This document shows, in pieces, positions 47,161 to 55,546 of a stretch of 64,000 nucleotides of DNA (the stretch's first letter is position 1; each line of letters starts with the position of its first letter). The position numbers and the translations under genes are program-made. The notes below the pieces were generated by a model, which saw only the letters and a program-made list of their open reading frames with translations, searched no databases and was not told the DNA's origin. The stretch covers positions 11,160 through 75,159 of the forward strand of contig CAZCLA010000013.1 of NCBI GenBank assembly GCA_964499285.1. The letters are read 5' to 3'. The DNA is from JAGFIY01 sp964499285. GTDB taxonomy: Bacteria > Bacteroidota > Ignavibacteria > Ignavibacteriales > Melioribacteraceae.

Positions 47161-47193
47161 AGCTCCTTAAGATTTACTTGAGGAGCTTTTTTA
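47161..47193 (+). terminator. Intrinsic terminator after the M6 protease gene
   Basis: AGCTCCTTAA at 47161-47170 pairs with TTGAGGAGCT at 47178-47187 (one G-T pair), followed by TTTTTT. It lies 24 bases before the next start codon. Confidence 0.85.
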
Positions 47194-47216
47194 TCTATAA
47201 CGAAAATCGGATTGAG

Positions 47217-48893
47217 ATGAAAAATATAATTACGATGCTGCTTTTGTTGATAACTGCGTCTATTCAATTAAATGCGCAATGGTCAACAAATTATAAAAGT
47301 AACTTACAAATAACAGATTGGAGTAGATACCCGATTTCAGCAGCAAGTGACGGACAAGGAGGAGTGTTTATTTCAATAGATAAAGATATTTTTGATACCA
47401 CAGATGCCGAATCATATGCATATTTATTTTTAATAGACAAATACGGATACAAAAAATGGAATGAACCAATACATTTAGGTCAAAGAGATTGGCAGGACAA
47501 AGTAGAGCTAATAGAAGACGGAAGTGGTGGAGTTATTGCCGGAATAAGAGATTTAGATGTTACTTGGGTAGGCAACAGAAGGTTAGCTGATTACAAAATT
47601 AGAGTTCAAAAAATAGATAGCAGTGGTAATAAATTATGGGGCAACGGAGTATTGGTAAGTACTGATACTACCGATCAATATGAATTTGATATATGTACAG
47701 ATGGTAGCGGTGGATGTTATGTATCATGGTTATCGGAAAAAACAATGGATTATATAAATTCGGATGGATATAGAGCCATACAGCATATATCTTCGGATGG
47801 AGAAAGATTATGGAGTGATACGGGGAAGGTTATTTATACGGGAGGTGTTTCACAAATCAGTGATTTTTGGTATCAAATTGTTCCAAATGGTAAGGGAGGA
47901 ATATTAACGATTAATACTCCTAATTTGAGCGATTTTTTTTACCTGAATATAGATTTTAGTGGTGATATGATTTGGGAGGCTCAATCACGATTCGATTCAT
48001 TTCATGAAGATATCTATAGTAATAATATTGGCGTTCTTTCCGTTTTTGCATCGGAATGGGACTCTGAGCATGATTTCATAAAAATTAAAATGGATAAATT
48101 GGGATTCAATGGAAACTTTCTTTTACAAAATCCAATAATACTTGCCGATTCAATAGGAGGAAAATCGCAAATAATTGATATGTTTTTTAATGAAGATGCA
48201 TCAACTTCTATTTATTTTCGTGATCAAGACCTTAACGGAGCAACTCATGGGAGTTTTTTCCAACAAATTTCTGAAACTGGAGAATTAAAATTTTCTGGGA
48301 AAGGTATAACACCATTTGAATTTGAAGCTGGCGGTAGTGCTATGCTAAAAAGCTTTGATGATTACATTTGTATATCAGGTGATTATGCCCAGAAATTAAC
48401 AACAGATGGAGAAAGACTCTGGGGGGAAAACGGAGTTCAGTTTTCCAATCGCTTAGCTGATTACGCTGATTATATAAGTGACACAAAAGGTGGATTTATA
48501 AAAGTATGGATTGAGGGCTTACAAGGATCATGGGCACAACAGGTAAGTGTAAATGGCAATCTAGGCGAAATAATTACAAATGTTGAAACAGAACAAATTG
48601 AATTACTAAAGTATTACGAATTATACCAAAACTATCCGAACCCATTTAATCCGACAACAACAATTATGTTTGCTGTCCCCAGCGCTGAAACAAGTCGTGA
48701 TTTGTCCATAAGAGTAAAACTAATTATCTATGATATTCTTGGGCAAAAAATTGAAACACTCATAAATAAACATTTCACCCCTGGAGAATATGAAGTTGAA
48801 TTTAATGCGGAGGATTTATCTTCGGGAGTTTATTACTACCGGCTTGAAGCCGGAAGTTTCAGTAAGACAAGGAAGATGGTTTTATTGAGATAA
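47217..48893 (+). CDS. Secreted propeller-like protein with T9SS sorting domain
   Basis: The start at ATG 47217 gives a signal peptide (MKNIITMLLLLITASIQLNA); an upstream TTG at 47178 falls inside the preceding terminator stem and is rejected. The 558-residue product has repeats of the form DGQGGVFISIDKD, DGSGGVIAGIRD, DGSGGCYVSWLSE and NGKGGILTINTP, spaced as in a beta-propeller, and ends in a type A T9SS domain (LYQNYPNPFNPTTTIMF to RKMVLLR). No enzymatic motif is seen. Its sorting-domain DNA shares 53 identical bases with that of the caspase-like gene at 42224. The gene is convergent with purM, 13 bases away. Confidence 0.82.
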   Translation: MKNIITMLLLLITASIQLNAQWSTNYKSNLQITDWSRYPISAASDGQGGVFISIDKDIFDTTDAESYAYLFLIDKYGYKKWNEPIHLGQRDWQDKVELIEDGSGGVIAGIRDLDVTWVGNRRLADYKIRVQKIDSSGNKLWGNGVLVSTDTTDQYEFDICTDGSGGCYVSWLSEKTMDYINSDGYRAIQHISSDGERLWSDTGKVIYTGGVSQISDFWYQIVPNGKGGILTINTPNLSDFFYLNIDFSGDMIWEAQSRFDSFHEDIYSNNIGVLSVFASEWDSEHDFIKIKMDKLGFNGNFLLQNPIILADSIGGKSQIIDMFFNEDASTSIYFRDQDLNGATHGSFFQQISETGELKFSGKGITPFEFEAGGSAMLKSFDDYICISGDYAQKLTTDGERLWGENGVQFSNRLADYADYISDTKGGFIKVWIEGLQGSWAQQVSVNGNLGEIITNVETEQIELLKYYELYQNYPNPFNPTTTIMFAVPSAETSRDLSIRVKLIIYDILGQKIETLINKHFTPGEYEVEFNAEDLSSGVYYYRLEAGSFSKTRKMVLLR

Positions 48894-48906
48894 CGACTTT
48901 AGCGAA

Positions 48907-49905
48907 TTAGATTTCACTAATTTCACCTAAAACAATCCCCGGTTCGTTTAACTGTGCAGAAATATTAATGAATTCATCGGCTAAGTTTTTATCGACAACT
49001 GCAATTAAACCTATTCCCATATTAAAAGCACTTCTCATATCTTCTACGGGCACTTCACCAAGTTTTTGAATCAATTTAAATATGGGATTTACTTCCCAAG
49101 CAGCCCAATCGATTTTAAGAGAAAGATTTTGTGGAACTACACGTCTTGTGTTTCCAACTATCCCGCCGCCTGTTATGTGGGCGAATGCTTTTAATCCGTT
49201 CAAAATTTTTAACTTACTGATAAGCTGCAAATATGATTTATGAATCTTGAGCAGTTCCTCACCCAAAGTTACATCAAGTTGTTCGGGGATATCATCAACT
49301 TTATAATAGTTGAAAAGAACGTTTCTTGCCAGAGAATAACCGTTTGTATGCAATCCGGATGAACGGAATCCTATAAGTACATCTCCCCTTATCGTTTTTT
49401 CACCGTTTATGATTTTAGTTTTTTCAACAATACCAACCACTGTTCCTGACATGTCATATTCATCCGCGTCGTAAATCCCCGGCATTTCGGCAGTTTCGCC
49501 GCCAACAAGCGCAACATTGTTTTCCGCGCAGGCTTTCGCAAATCCGGATACTATCTGCTCAGCTTTGTAGGGATACAACTTTCCGAATGCGAGATAATCG
49601 AGAAAATATTTCGGTTCAGCACCACAAACAGCAATATCGTTAACACAGTGATTTACTAAATCTTGTCCTACGGTATCGTGCTTATCCATCATAAAAGCTA
49701 TCTTTAGTTTTGTGCCGACACCATCAACGCTTGAAACTAATACTGGGTTTTCAAATTCATTTTTATCGATTTCAAAAAAAGAACCGAAATAACCGATTCC
49801 CGAAAGTACGTTTTTGTTGTGTGTTGATTTCACGAGTTCTTTAATTCTGTTTACAGTTTCTTCCCCGGCTTTAATATCCACTCCGGAGGATTTGTAGGTG
49901 CTCAA
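48907..49905 (-). CDS. purM: Phosphoribosylformylglycinamidine cyclo-ligase
   Basis: The start is placed at TTG 49905, which follows AGAGGAAATA and gives the family N-terminus STYKSSGVDIKAGEETVNRIK. The longer frame to 50025 would add 40 residues unlike any PurM. The product is 332 residues. Motifs include SVDGVGTKLKIA, DLVNHCVNDIAVCGAEPKYF, ALVGGETAEMPG and AHITGGGIVGNTRRV. It closes the imidazole ring to form AIR in purine synthesis. The gene is solitary here. The divergent hrcA operon starts 185 bases away. Confidence 0.95.
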   Translation of the reverse strand: MSTYKSSGVDIKAGEETVNRIKELVKSTHNKNVLSGIGYFGSFFEIDKNEFENPVLVSSVDGVGTKLKIAFMMDKHDTVGQDLVNHCVNDIAVCGAEPKYFLDYLAFGKLYPYKAEQIVSGFAKACAENNVALVGGETAEMPGIYDADEYDMSGTVVGIVEKTKIINGEKTIRGDVLIGFRSSGLHTNGYSLARNVLFNYYKVDDIPEQLDVTLGEELLKIHKSYLQLISKLKILNGLKAFAHITGGGIVGNTRRVVPQNLSLKIDWAAWEVNPIFKLIQKLGEVPVEDMRSAFNMGIGLIAVVDKNLADEFINISAQLNEPGIVLGEISEI

Positions 49906-50089
49906 TATTTCCTCTTTTTGATTTCTGAAAACCAAATATAGCAAAATTGTCTCAATAGAAACTTGAGCATTAAATATCTTGTAAAAAGAAGGTTTTTTAA
50001 AGTGACAAATTTTTATATAGTGCATCTAACTAAAGCAAAAGTGTCGAATTTTTAATATTTTTAAAGTTCGCTAAACCTAATAAAAACAA

Positions 50090-51139
50090 ATGGTTGAATT
50101 AAGCGAGCGCGAAAAATCGGTTTTGCGGTATGTAATTCATCAATTTATACTTACCGCCAATCCGGTCGGCTCAAGAAATATTACAAAAAAATATGATCTC
50201 GGGTACTCTCCCGCGACGGTAAGGAATGTTATGTCCGATTTGGAAGAGTTTGGGTTATTGAATCACCCGCATACCTCTGCCGGAAGAATTCCAACAGATA
50301 AAGGATACCGGGTTTATGTTGATATGTTGATGGATCCGCCAATGATCAACAAAGAAATTAAGAACCGTGTTGAGGAAGAATACAGCCGTATATCAAGCGA
50401 AACCGATGACTTGCTGAAAATTACAGCGACTCTCTTAAGCGAGATTACAAATCAGCTTGCGTGCGTCACATTCCCGAAATTCGAAAACGCCGTGCTGGAA
50501 AAAATTCAATTAGTCAGTTTGACCTCAAGAAGAGTTATGGTTGTTGTCACTGTTAAATCAGGGCTCGTAAAAACCATCACTCTCGAAATCGAATCCGAGA
50601 TGGACAGAAAAGCTCACGAAAACAGTGAAAGGATTTTAAACGAGCGATTAAGCGGTTTAAAATTTTCTGAAATAAGAGATACTTTCAAAGATAGATTGAA
50701 AGATTATTTTAATTCCAATTATAAGCCGATAATAAGACTCTTCTTTGATTCGATAGATAAAATATTTAAGGATATCAAGATAAGCGATAAATCGATTATA
50801 ACGGGTACCAAAAATGTTATTAATCAACCGGAGTTTGATGATCCCCAGAATTTCAGAGGCATAATCGAACTGGTTGAGGACAAAGATGTTATTATTCATA
50901 TTATGGAAGAAGAAAGCGGAAAACTAAAAGAATCTGTTGAAGTGATAATCGGAAGTGAGAGCAAGGATATAAAACTTAACAATTATAGTTTGCTTAAACG
51001 AGAGTATAACATTGACGAATCGACGGGGGTTGTTGGATTAATTGGTCCAAAACGTATGGAATATTCAAAAGCTTTAGCTGCCGTAATTTATATGGCAGAA
51101 TTTTTATCAAAAGAATTAAAAAGATCATTGCATAAATAA
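50090..51139 (+). CDS. hrcA: Heat-inducible transcription repressor HrcA
   Basis: The 349-residue protein has an N-terminal winged helix with the classic segments YDLGYSPATVRNVMSDLEEF and HTSAGRIPTDKGYRVYVD, then a GAF-like domain with the dimerisation insert. It represses chaperone operons by binding CIRCE elements. It heads the plus-strand run hrcA-grpE-dnaJ. No CIRCE element (TTAGCACTC-N9-GAGTGCTAA) can be found in the 185 bases between purM and hrcA, so autoregulation through the standard site is not supported here. dnaK and groEL are not in the window. Confidence 0.96.
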   Translation: MVELSEREKSVLRYVIHQFILTANPVGSRNITKKYDLGYSPATVRNVMSDLEEFGLLNHPHTSAGRIPTDKGYRVYVDMLMDPPMINKEIKNRVEEEYSRISSETDDLLKITATLLSEITNQLACVTFPKFENAVLEKIQLVSLTSRRVMVVVTVKSGLVKTITLEIESEMDRKAHENSERILNERLSGLKFSEIRDTFKDRLKDYFNSNYKPIIRLFFDSIDKIFKDIKISDKSIITGTKNVINQPEFDDPQNFRGIIELVEDKDVIIHIMEEESGKLKESVEVIIGSESKDIKLNNYSLLKREYNIDESTGVVGLIGPKRMEYSKALAAVIYMAEFLSKELKRSLHK

Positions 51140-51158
51140 GGTTAAATACGGAGAATAT

Positions 51159-51806
51159 ATGAGCAGTAAAAAAGAGAACGAAATCGAAAATCAAAATAAA
51201 GAAACGAACACTCCCGAATCTGATGAGATTCCGGTAGAGAAAAATAAAACAGAAAATGAAATTGAAACGGCGGTTGAAGAAAGCATTAAATCGGAAGATG
51301 AAGAAATTAAAGAAGAAGTTTCACCGGAAAATCAAGTAAACGAACTTAAGGATCAATTGTTAAGAAAGGCTGCGGAATTCGAAAATTATAAAAGAAGAAC
51401 CGAAGTATATCAAAGCGAATTGCTTAAATATGCAGCTGAAAGTTTTATACTAAAAGTACTTCCGGTTTACAACGACTTCGAAAGATCTCTTTCACACATC
51501 AAGGAAGCTAAAGATGTTGATGCTATTAAAGCCGGACTTCAGCTCGTGTTCGATAAATTTACAAAAGCGTTGAATGAGCAGGGAGTTTCCAAAATGGTAA
51601 CTGTCGGTAGAGAATTTGATTTTAATCTTCACGAGGCGCTCCTTCAACAGGAAGCAGACAATGCTCCTCCTAATACGGTAATTCAAGAGGTTGAGCCGGG
51701 TTATTTGTACAAAGACAAAGTGCTTAAACATGCAAAAGTTATTGTAAGTAAAGAGAAAGAAGAAACGGAATCTAACGAAGAGTCCGGAAAATCCGAAACG
51801 AAATAA
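51159..51806 (+). CDS. grpE: Nucleotide exchange factor GrpE
   Basis: The 215-residue protein has a highly acidic, low-complexity N-terminus (about 1-60), a long helix (QVNELKDQLLRKAAEFENYKRR) and a C-terminal beta wing (GREFDFNLHEALLQQE, KDKVLKHAKVIVSK). It releases ADP from DnaK. A GGAGA ribosome site precedes the ATG, 19 bases after hrcA. The dnaJ gene follows after 21 bases. Confidence 0.95.
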   Translation: MSSKKENEIENQNKETNTPESDEIPVEKNKTENEIETAVEESIKSEDEEIKEEVSPENQVNELKDQLLRKAAEFENYKRRTEVYQSELLKYAAESFILKVLPVYNDFERSLSHIKEAKDVDAIKAGLQLVFDKFTKALNEQGVSKMVTVGREFDFNLHEALLQQEADNAPPNTVIQEVEPGYLYKDKVLKHAKVIVSKEKEETESNEESGKSETK

Positions 51807-51827
51807 TCATTTAAGGATAATGCGGTT

Positions 51828-52949
51828 ATGGCAAAGAGAGATTATTACGAAGTACTTGGCGTTTCAAAGAGTGCATCAAAAGACGAAATAAAAAAAGCCT
51901 ATAGAAAACTCGCAATGCAGTATCATCCCGACAGAAATCCGGATGACAAAACAGCAGAAGAAAAATTTAAAGAAGCAGCTGAAGCCTATGAAGTGCTTCA
52001 CGATGACGATAAACGTGCTAAGTATGACCGATTCGGACACAGCGGATTAAAAGGCGGTCAAGATTTTCATGGTTTCAATAATGTTAATGATATATTCAGC
52101 CATTTTTCCGATATCTTCGGTGGAGCCTTCGGCGGCGGGGGATCATCAATTTTTGATGATTTTTTCGGAGGCGGAAGTTCTTCGAGGAGCCGCAAAAGAA
52201 CACAAGGTACACCTGGGTCAGATCTTAGAATAACACTTAAACTTACACTCGAAGAAATTGCTTCGGGCACTACAAAAAAAGTAAAAATAAAACGGTTCGA
52301 AAAATGCGGCGATTGCGGCGGCACCGGAGCAAAAGATCCTTCAGCATTTCGGGAATGTTCGGTCTGCGGAGGAACCGGCGAAGTTAGACAGGTGAGCAGA
52401 TCTGTTTTCGGGCAGTTCGTTAATATTTCACCATGTCAAAATTGCGGGGGCACGGGAAAAATAATTGCCGATAGATGTACCAGCTGCAGCGGTGAAGGAA
52501 GAAAACAGAATGACTCGATGCTTAAAATTTCGGTTCCCGCTGGTGTTCATAACAATAGTTATATGACAATGCGCGGCGATGGAAATGCAGGAAAAAACGG
52601 AGGTCCCGCAGGCGATGTAATTGTTATCTTTCAAGAGCTTACTCACGATTATTTTGTGAGGGATGGCGATGATATAATCTATGAGCTTTTTCTCAGTTTT
52701 CCTGAAGCAGTTATGGGTACTGAAGTTGAAGTACCTACATTAACGGGAAGAGCAAAACTTAAAATTGAAGCGGGGACACAACCCGGTAAATTTCTAAAAA
52801 TGAGAGAGAAAGGTATTCAGCATCTCAACAGTCACGGTTCAGGGGATCAGCTCGTTAAAATAAATATACATGTACCGAAGAAGGTTAATCAAAAAGAAAA
52901 AGAACTTTTAAAAGAACTTGAAAAATTACCGAACATAAGAGTAACTTAG
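51828..52949 (+). CDS. dnaJ: Chaperone protein DnaJ
   Basis: The 373-residue type I DnaJ has a J domain with HPD at 33-35, a Gly/Phe-rich linker (about 72-130: FGGAFGGGGSS), four zinc-binding CxxCxGxG units (CGDCGGTG, CSVCGGTG, CQNCGGTG, CTSCSGEG) and C-terminal substrate-binding domains. It stimulates DnaK ATPase and delivers unfolded substrates. The downstream gene begins only 4 bases after the stop, tying the following HhH-protein gene to the heat-shock transcript. Confidence 0.97.
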   Translation: MAKRDYYEVLGVSKSASKDEIKKAYRKLAMQYHPDRNPDDKTAEEKFKEAAEAYEVLHDDDKRAKYDRFGHSGLKGGQDFHGFNNVNDIFSHFSDIFGGAFGGGGSSIFDDFFGGGSSSRSRKRTQGTPGSDLRITLKLTLEEIASGTTKKVKIKRFEKCGDCGGTGAKDPSAFRECSVCGGTGEVRQVSRSVFGQFVNISPCQNCGGTGKIIADRCTSCSGEGRKQNDSMLKISVPAGVHNNSYMTMRGDGNAGKNGGPAGDVIVIFQELTHDYFVRDGDDIIYELFLSFPEAVMGTEVEVPTLTGRAKLKIEAGTQPGKFLKMREKGIQHLNSHGSGDQLVKINIHVPKKVNQKEKELLKELEKLPNIRVT

Positions 52950-52953
52950 TTCT

Positions 52954-53466
52954 ATGGCGAAAGGAAACCTCAAGAGAATATTACAAAATCTTGGTTTTAC
53001 TGATACTGAATTAAAAGTTATTTTTTTCCTTTGTGTAACGTTCTTTCTGGGTTTGACAATAAAATATTACGAAGAAATTTTTCATGATAATGTACCGGCA
53101 CATTTCGACTATTCAGAACAAGATAGTTTGTTTGAACTTCACGGAAAATTTTTGGAAAACAACGGCAGCACGGTTAATTTAACTGAAAAAAGAGTTGATT
53201 CTGAGCATGAACTTTTAGATTTTAGTAACGATAAAACGGTCGCCGAAAAAGAAGCTCCCGTATTAAAAGAAAAGAGCATAGATCTAAATAAAGCCGGTAT
53301 TTCCGAACTGACACTTCTTCCCGGTATAGGTGAAGTAATTGCTCAAAGAATTGTTGATTATAGAGTAGCAAACGGTCTCTTTAAAAAATTGGAAAATCTT
53401 AAAAACGTAAAAGGTATCGGAACTAAAACATTCGAAAAATTAAGAAAGTATATCATTATAGAATAA
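52954..53466 (+). CDS. Membrane-anchored helix-hairpin-helix (ComEA-like) protein
   Basis: The 170-residue protein has a membrane helix near residues 18-38 (VIFFLCVTFFLGLTIKYY), an acidic linker and a C-terminal pair of helix-hairpin-helix motifs (DLNKAGISELTLLPGIGEVI, then LENLKNVKGIGTKTFEKLR). This is the ComEA layout: a DNA-binding domain held at the membrane, used in DNA uptake during transformation. The DNA-binding GIG turns are intact. It lies 4 bases after dnaJ and 24 before an unknown one-TM protein. A competence role is inferred from architecture alone. Confidence 0.85.
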   Translation: MAKGNLKRILQNLGFTDTELKVIFFLCVTFFLGLTIKYYEEIFHDNVPAHFDYSEQDSLFELHGKFLENNGSTVNLTEKRVDSEHELLDFSNDKTVAEKEAPVLKEKSIDLNKAGISELTLLPGIGEVIAQRIVDYRVANGLFKKLENLKNVKGIGTKTFEKLRKYIIIE

Positions 53467-53490
53467 GAAAAGTTTTTATCTGGAGGAACA

Positions 53491-54048
53491 ATGACTAAAA
53501 AGGGTGAACCGTGGTATTTACATGCAGGATTAATTGTTGTAATTCTTGTGTTGGTTTATTTTTTGGTGCAAGTGGCTATTGTTGAACCGAGTGCACACAT
53601 AGCAAAAGAAAAATACTTTAAGACAGAATCAAGATTGAGAATGGACAATTTACGCCAAGCTGAAATTCTTTTTGAAAAGGTTTACGATCGCTACAGCGGT
53701 AACTTGGACACACTAATTAATTTTATTAAATACGACACGACGGTTGCGGCTGTGATAACAGGTATTGATACGATAACTAACAAATCCACAAATCCATTTT
53801 TGACTCTATCCCACGGGGAATTTGCACCTGATTCACTTTATAAGACTCCGAAATCATTTTCATACTTTATCCTCCAGGTTGATACAGTAGTTTCCATTGA
53901 TACTTCAATTAACCGTTACGGAAGAATTACCAAAATTGATACGACCTATAAAATCGGAACAAGATATTATCTCGAAGATCCGGACGGTTACGGATCAATA
54001 GGTTCGCTTACTTCGGATGCGTTAAAAAATACTGCGTCCTGGGAGTAA
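53491..54048 (+). CDS. One-TM protein of unknown function, next to a PilM-like gene
   Basis: Not recognised. The 185-residue product has a short cytoplasmic N-terminus, one membrane helix (AGLIVVILVLVYFLVQVAIV, about 12-31), a predicted helix or coiled coil (KTESRLRMDNLRQAEILFEKV) and a beta-rich external part with repeated short Asp-Thr strands. CTGGAGGA precedes the ATG. Position between the HhH protein and the PilM-like protein, and a topology like PilN/PilO (TM plus coiled coil plus periplasmic domain), suggest it may belong to a pilus or secretion platform. That is inference. Confidence 0.7.
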   Translation: MTKKGEPWYLHAGLIVVILVLVYFLVQVAIVEPSAHIAKEKYFKTESRLRMDNLRQAEILFEKVYDRYSGNLDTLINFIKYDTTVAAVITGIDTITNKSTNPFLTLSHGEFAPDSLYKTPKSFSYFILQVDTVVSIDTSINRYGRITKIDTTYKIGTRYYLEDPDGYGSIGSLTSDALKNTASWE

Positions 54049-54060
54049 TTGATAATATAA

Positions 54061-54984
54061 ATGTATTTGAAAGAAGGACACGCTGGAATAAATCTTACAA
54101 CGGAAAAAATCCAGCTTGTTGAAATTGTAAGTAAAGATAACAAGTTTGCTGCCGCCAACGTTGATGAAGAATATTTCAGCGAATCGGTTCACCTCGATGA
54201 AAAAGAAACAAAACTTTCTTCGATTCTTCAATCAGCGTTTAACGAGCTGGTGCTGCGAAATCCACTTGCCTCGGCTAATATATCATTTACACTTCCGCCG
54301 GATTATTTTAAAATAATTGAACTTCCTTACGAAAAATCTTTGATAAAAAAAGATCTGGAAGAACACGTTCGATGGGAATTTGAACAGCTTTTTCCATACC
54401 TAAATTCTGAGGATCTGGTTATACAGTTTATTCATCTTAAACGCGATGGCTTTTCCGGTGACGATAAAATTCTTATTGCGGCAGTTATAAAGAAACATCT
54501 CAAATATATTTATAAGTTCTGCTCAAGAAATAATTTTAATTTAAAATATGTTGATAATGCTCATTTTGCCGCAAACTCAATACTAAGATTGAACAAGCAG
54601 CTGCCGGCTGATACGAATGGTTTAAGTTTGTATTTGAGGGACAACTCTTTCTCAATTATTGTATTTCAAGATTATCATCCATCGTTTTATAAAGAGTTTC
54701 ATTACGAACGGATTGATCAAATATTTCGGAAGATTGATGATTACTTAACAAACATGAATGACTATGGTTTGATTAAAGAAAATATCGGCTATGCTGTTTT
54801 ATCGGGAGATCGTTCAAGCGAATCAGTTAAACAGCACCTCGAAGAAAATCTTTTAATCAAATTTTACTTGTTGAACCCGTTTGAAGTACTTCCTTTGGAT
54901 GAAAAATTATCCGACAGTGATTGTGTCACTTCCAACTATAGCACATTTACCGCTGCGGCGGGAATTGCACTCAGACAAATCTAA
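54061..54984 (+). CDS. PilM-like actin-fold protein
   Basis: The 307-residue soluble protein begins GHAGINLTTEKIQLVEIV, resembling the first phosphate-binding strand pair of PilM/FtsA-type folds. It then has SANISFTLPPDYFKIIELPY and LEEHVRWEFEQLFPYLNSED, the latter matching the PilM segment that reads a-E-a-ExyiPy in other bacteria. PilM sits on the cytoplasmic side and binds the N-terminus of PilN in type IV pilus and type II secretion platforms. The usual pilN, pilO and pilQ do not follow; rsmD starts 16 bases later. The nucleotide-binding motifs look weaker than in canonical PilM. Confidence 0.7.
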   Translation: MYLKEGHAGINLTTEKIQLVEIVSKDNKFAAANVDEEYFSESVHLDEKETKLSSILQSAFNELVLRNPLASANISFTLPPDYFKIIELPYEKSLIKKDLEEHVRWEFEQLFPYLNSEDLVIQFIHLKRDGFSGDDKILIAAVIKKHLKYIYKFCSRNNFNLKYVDNAHFAANSILRLNKQLPADTNGLSLYLRDNSFSIIVFQDYHPSFYKEFHYERIDQIFRKIDDYLTNMNDYGLIKENIGYAVLSGDRSSESVKQHLEENLLIKFYLLNPFEVLPLDEKLSDSDCVTSNYSTFTAAAGIALRQI

Positions 54985-55000
54985 CCTTTCGGTTCCGTAG

Positions 55001-55546
55001 ATGAGAATTATTGCCGGAAAATATAAAGGGCATAAGCTCAAGATGCCCAGTTCTAAGTTCACGCGTCCAACCACCGACCGAGTAAAAGAATCTATTTTCA
55101 ATATGTTGATGAATTTTGTCGATTTTGAAAACACGAAAGTCTGTGATATGTATGCCGGATCGGGTTCGCTTGGTCTTGAAGCTCTTAGCAGAGGTGCCGC
55201 AGAAGTGCATTTTATTGAGAAGAATTTTTCTGTATATAATATCTTAAATCAAAACATCTCTGCGATCGATAAAGAAAATAGATGCAAATTATTTAAGATG
55301 GATGCGGTCAAATATACTATGATAGCGAAACATGATTTATATGATCTAATACTTATTGATCCTCCATTTTTTAAAAATGATGTTTATAAAGTAATTGAAA
55401 ATTTGCTTGCGCGGAAATATTTATCAAATATCGGGAATATTGTTCTTGAAAGATCGGTTCAAACGGAGACGGAAGATAGGGAAGCACTTGCAGTTGAGCC
55501 GTATAAAAAAATAGGGGATAGTCTAATTTACTTGTTCTCGTTGTGA
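55001..55546 (+). CDS. rsmD: 16S rRNA (guanine966-N2)-methyltransferase
   Basis: The 181-residue protein begins MRIIAGKYKGHKLKMP and has the SAM-binding motif CDMYAGSGSLGLEALSRGA and the catalytic motif LILIDPPFF, both diagnostic of RsmD. It methylates G966 of 16S rRNA. In many genomes coaD follows directly; here four secreted-protein genes lie between. The stop codon overlaps the GTG start of the FG-GAP gene. Confidence 0.94.
   Translation: MRIIAGKYKGHKLKMPSSKFTRPTTDRVKESIFNMLMNFVDFENTKVCDMYAGSGSLGLEALSRGAAEVHFIEKNFSVYNILNQNISAIDKENRCKLFKMDAVKYTMIAKHDLYDLILIDPPFFKNDVYKVIENLLARKYLSNIGNIVLERSVQTETEDREALAVEPYKKIGDSLIYLFSL

Noticed and set aside
47178..47216. Upstream TTG start for the propeller gene at 47217
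   Set aside because: It lies in the stem of the preceding gene's terminator and would bury the signal peptide.
49906..50025. 40-residue N-terminal extension of PurM
   Set aside because: The extension is hydrophobic and unlike PurM; a TTG with a good ribosome site at 49905 gives the family N-terminus.
49906..50089. CIRCE operator upstream of hrcA
   Set aside because: Only a fragmentary half-site-like GAGCATTAA was seen, with no matching partner at the right distance.
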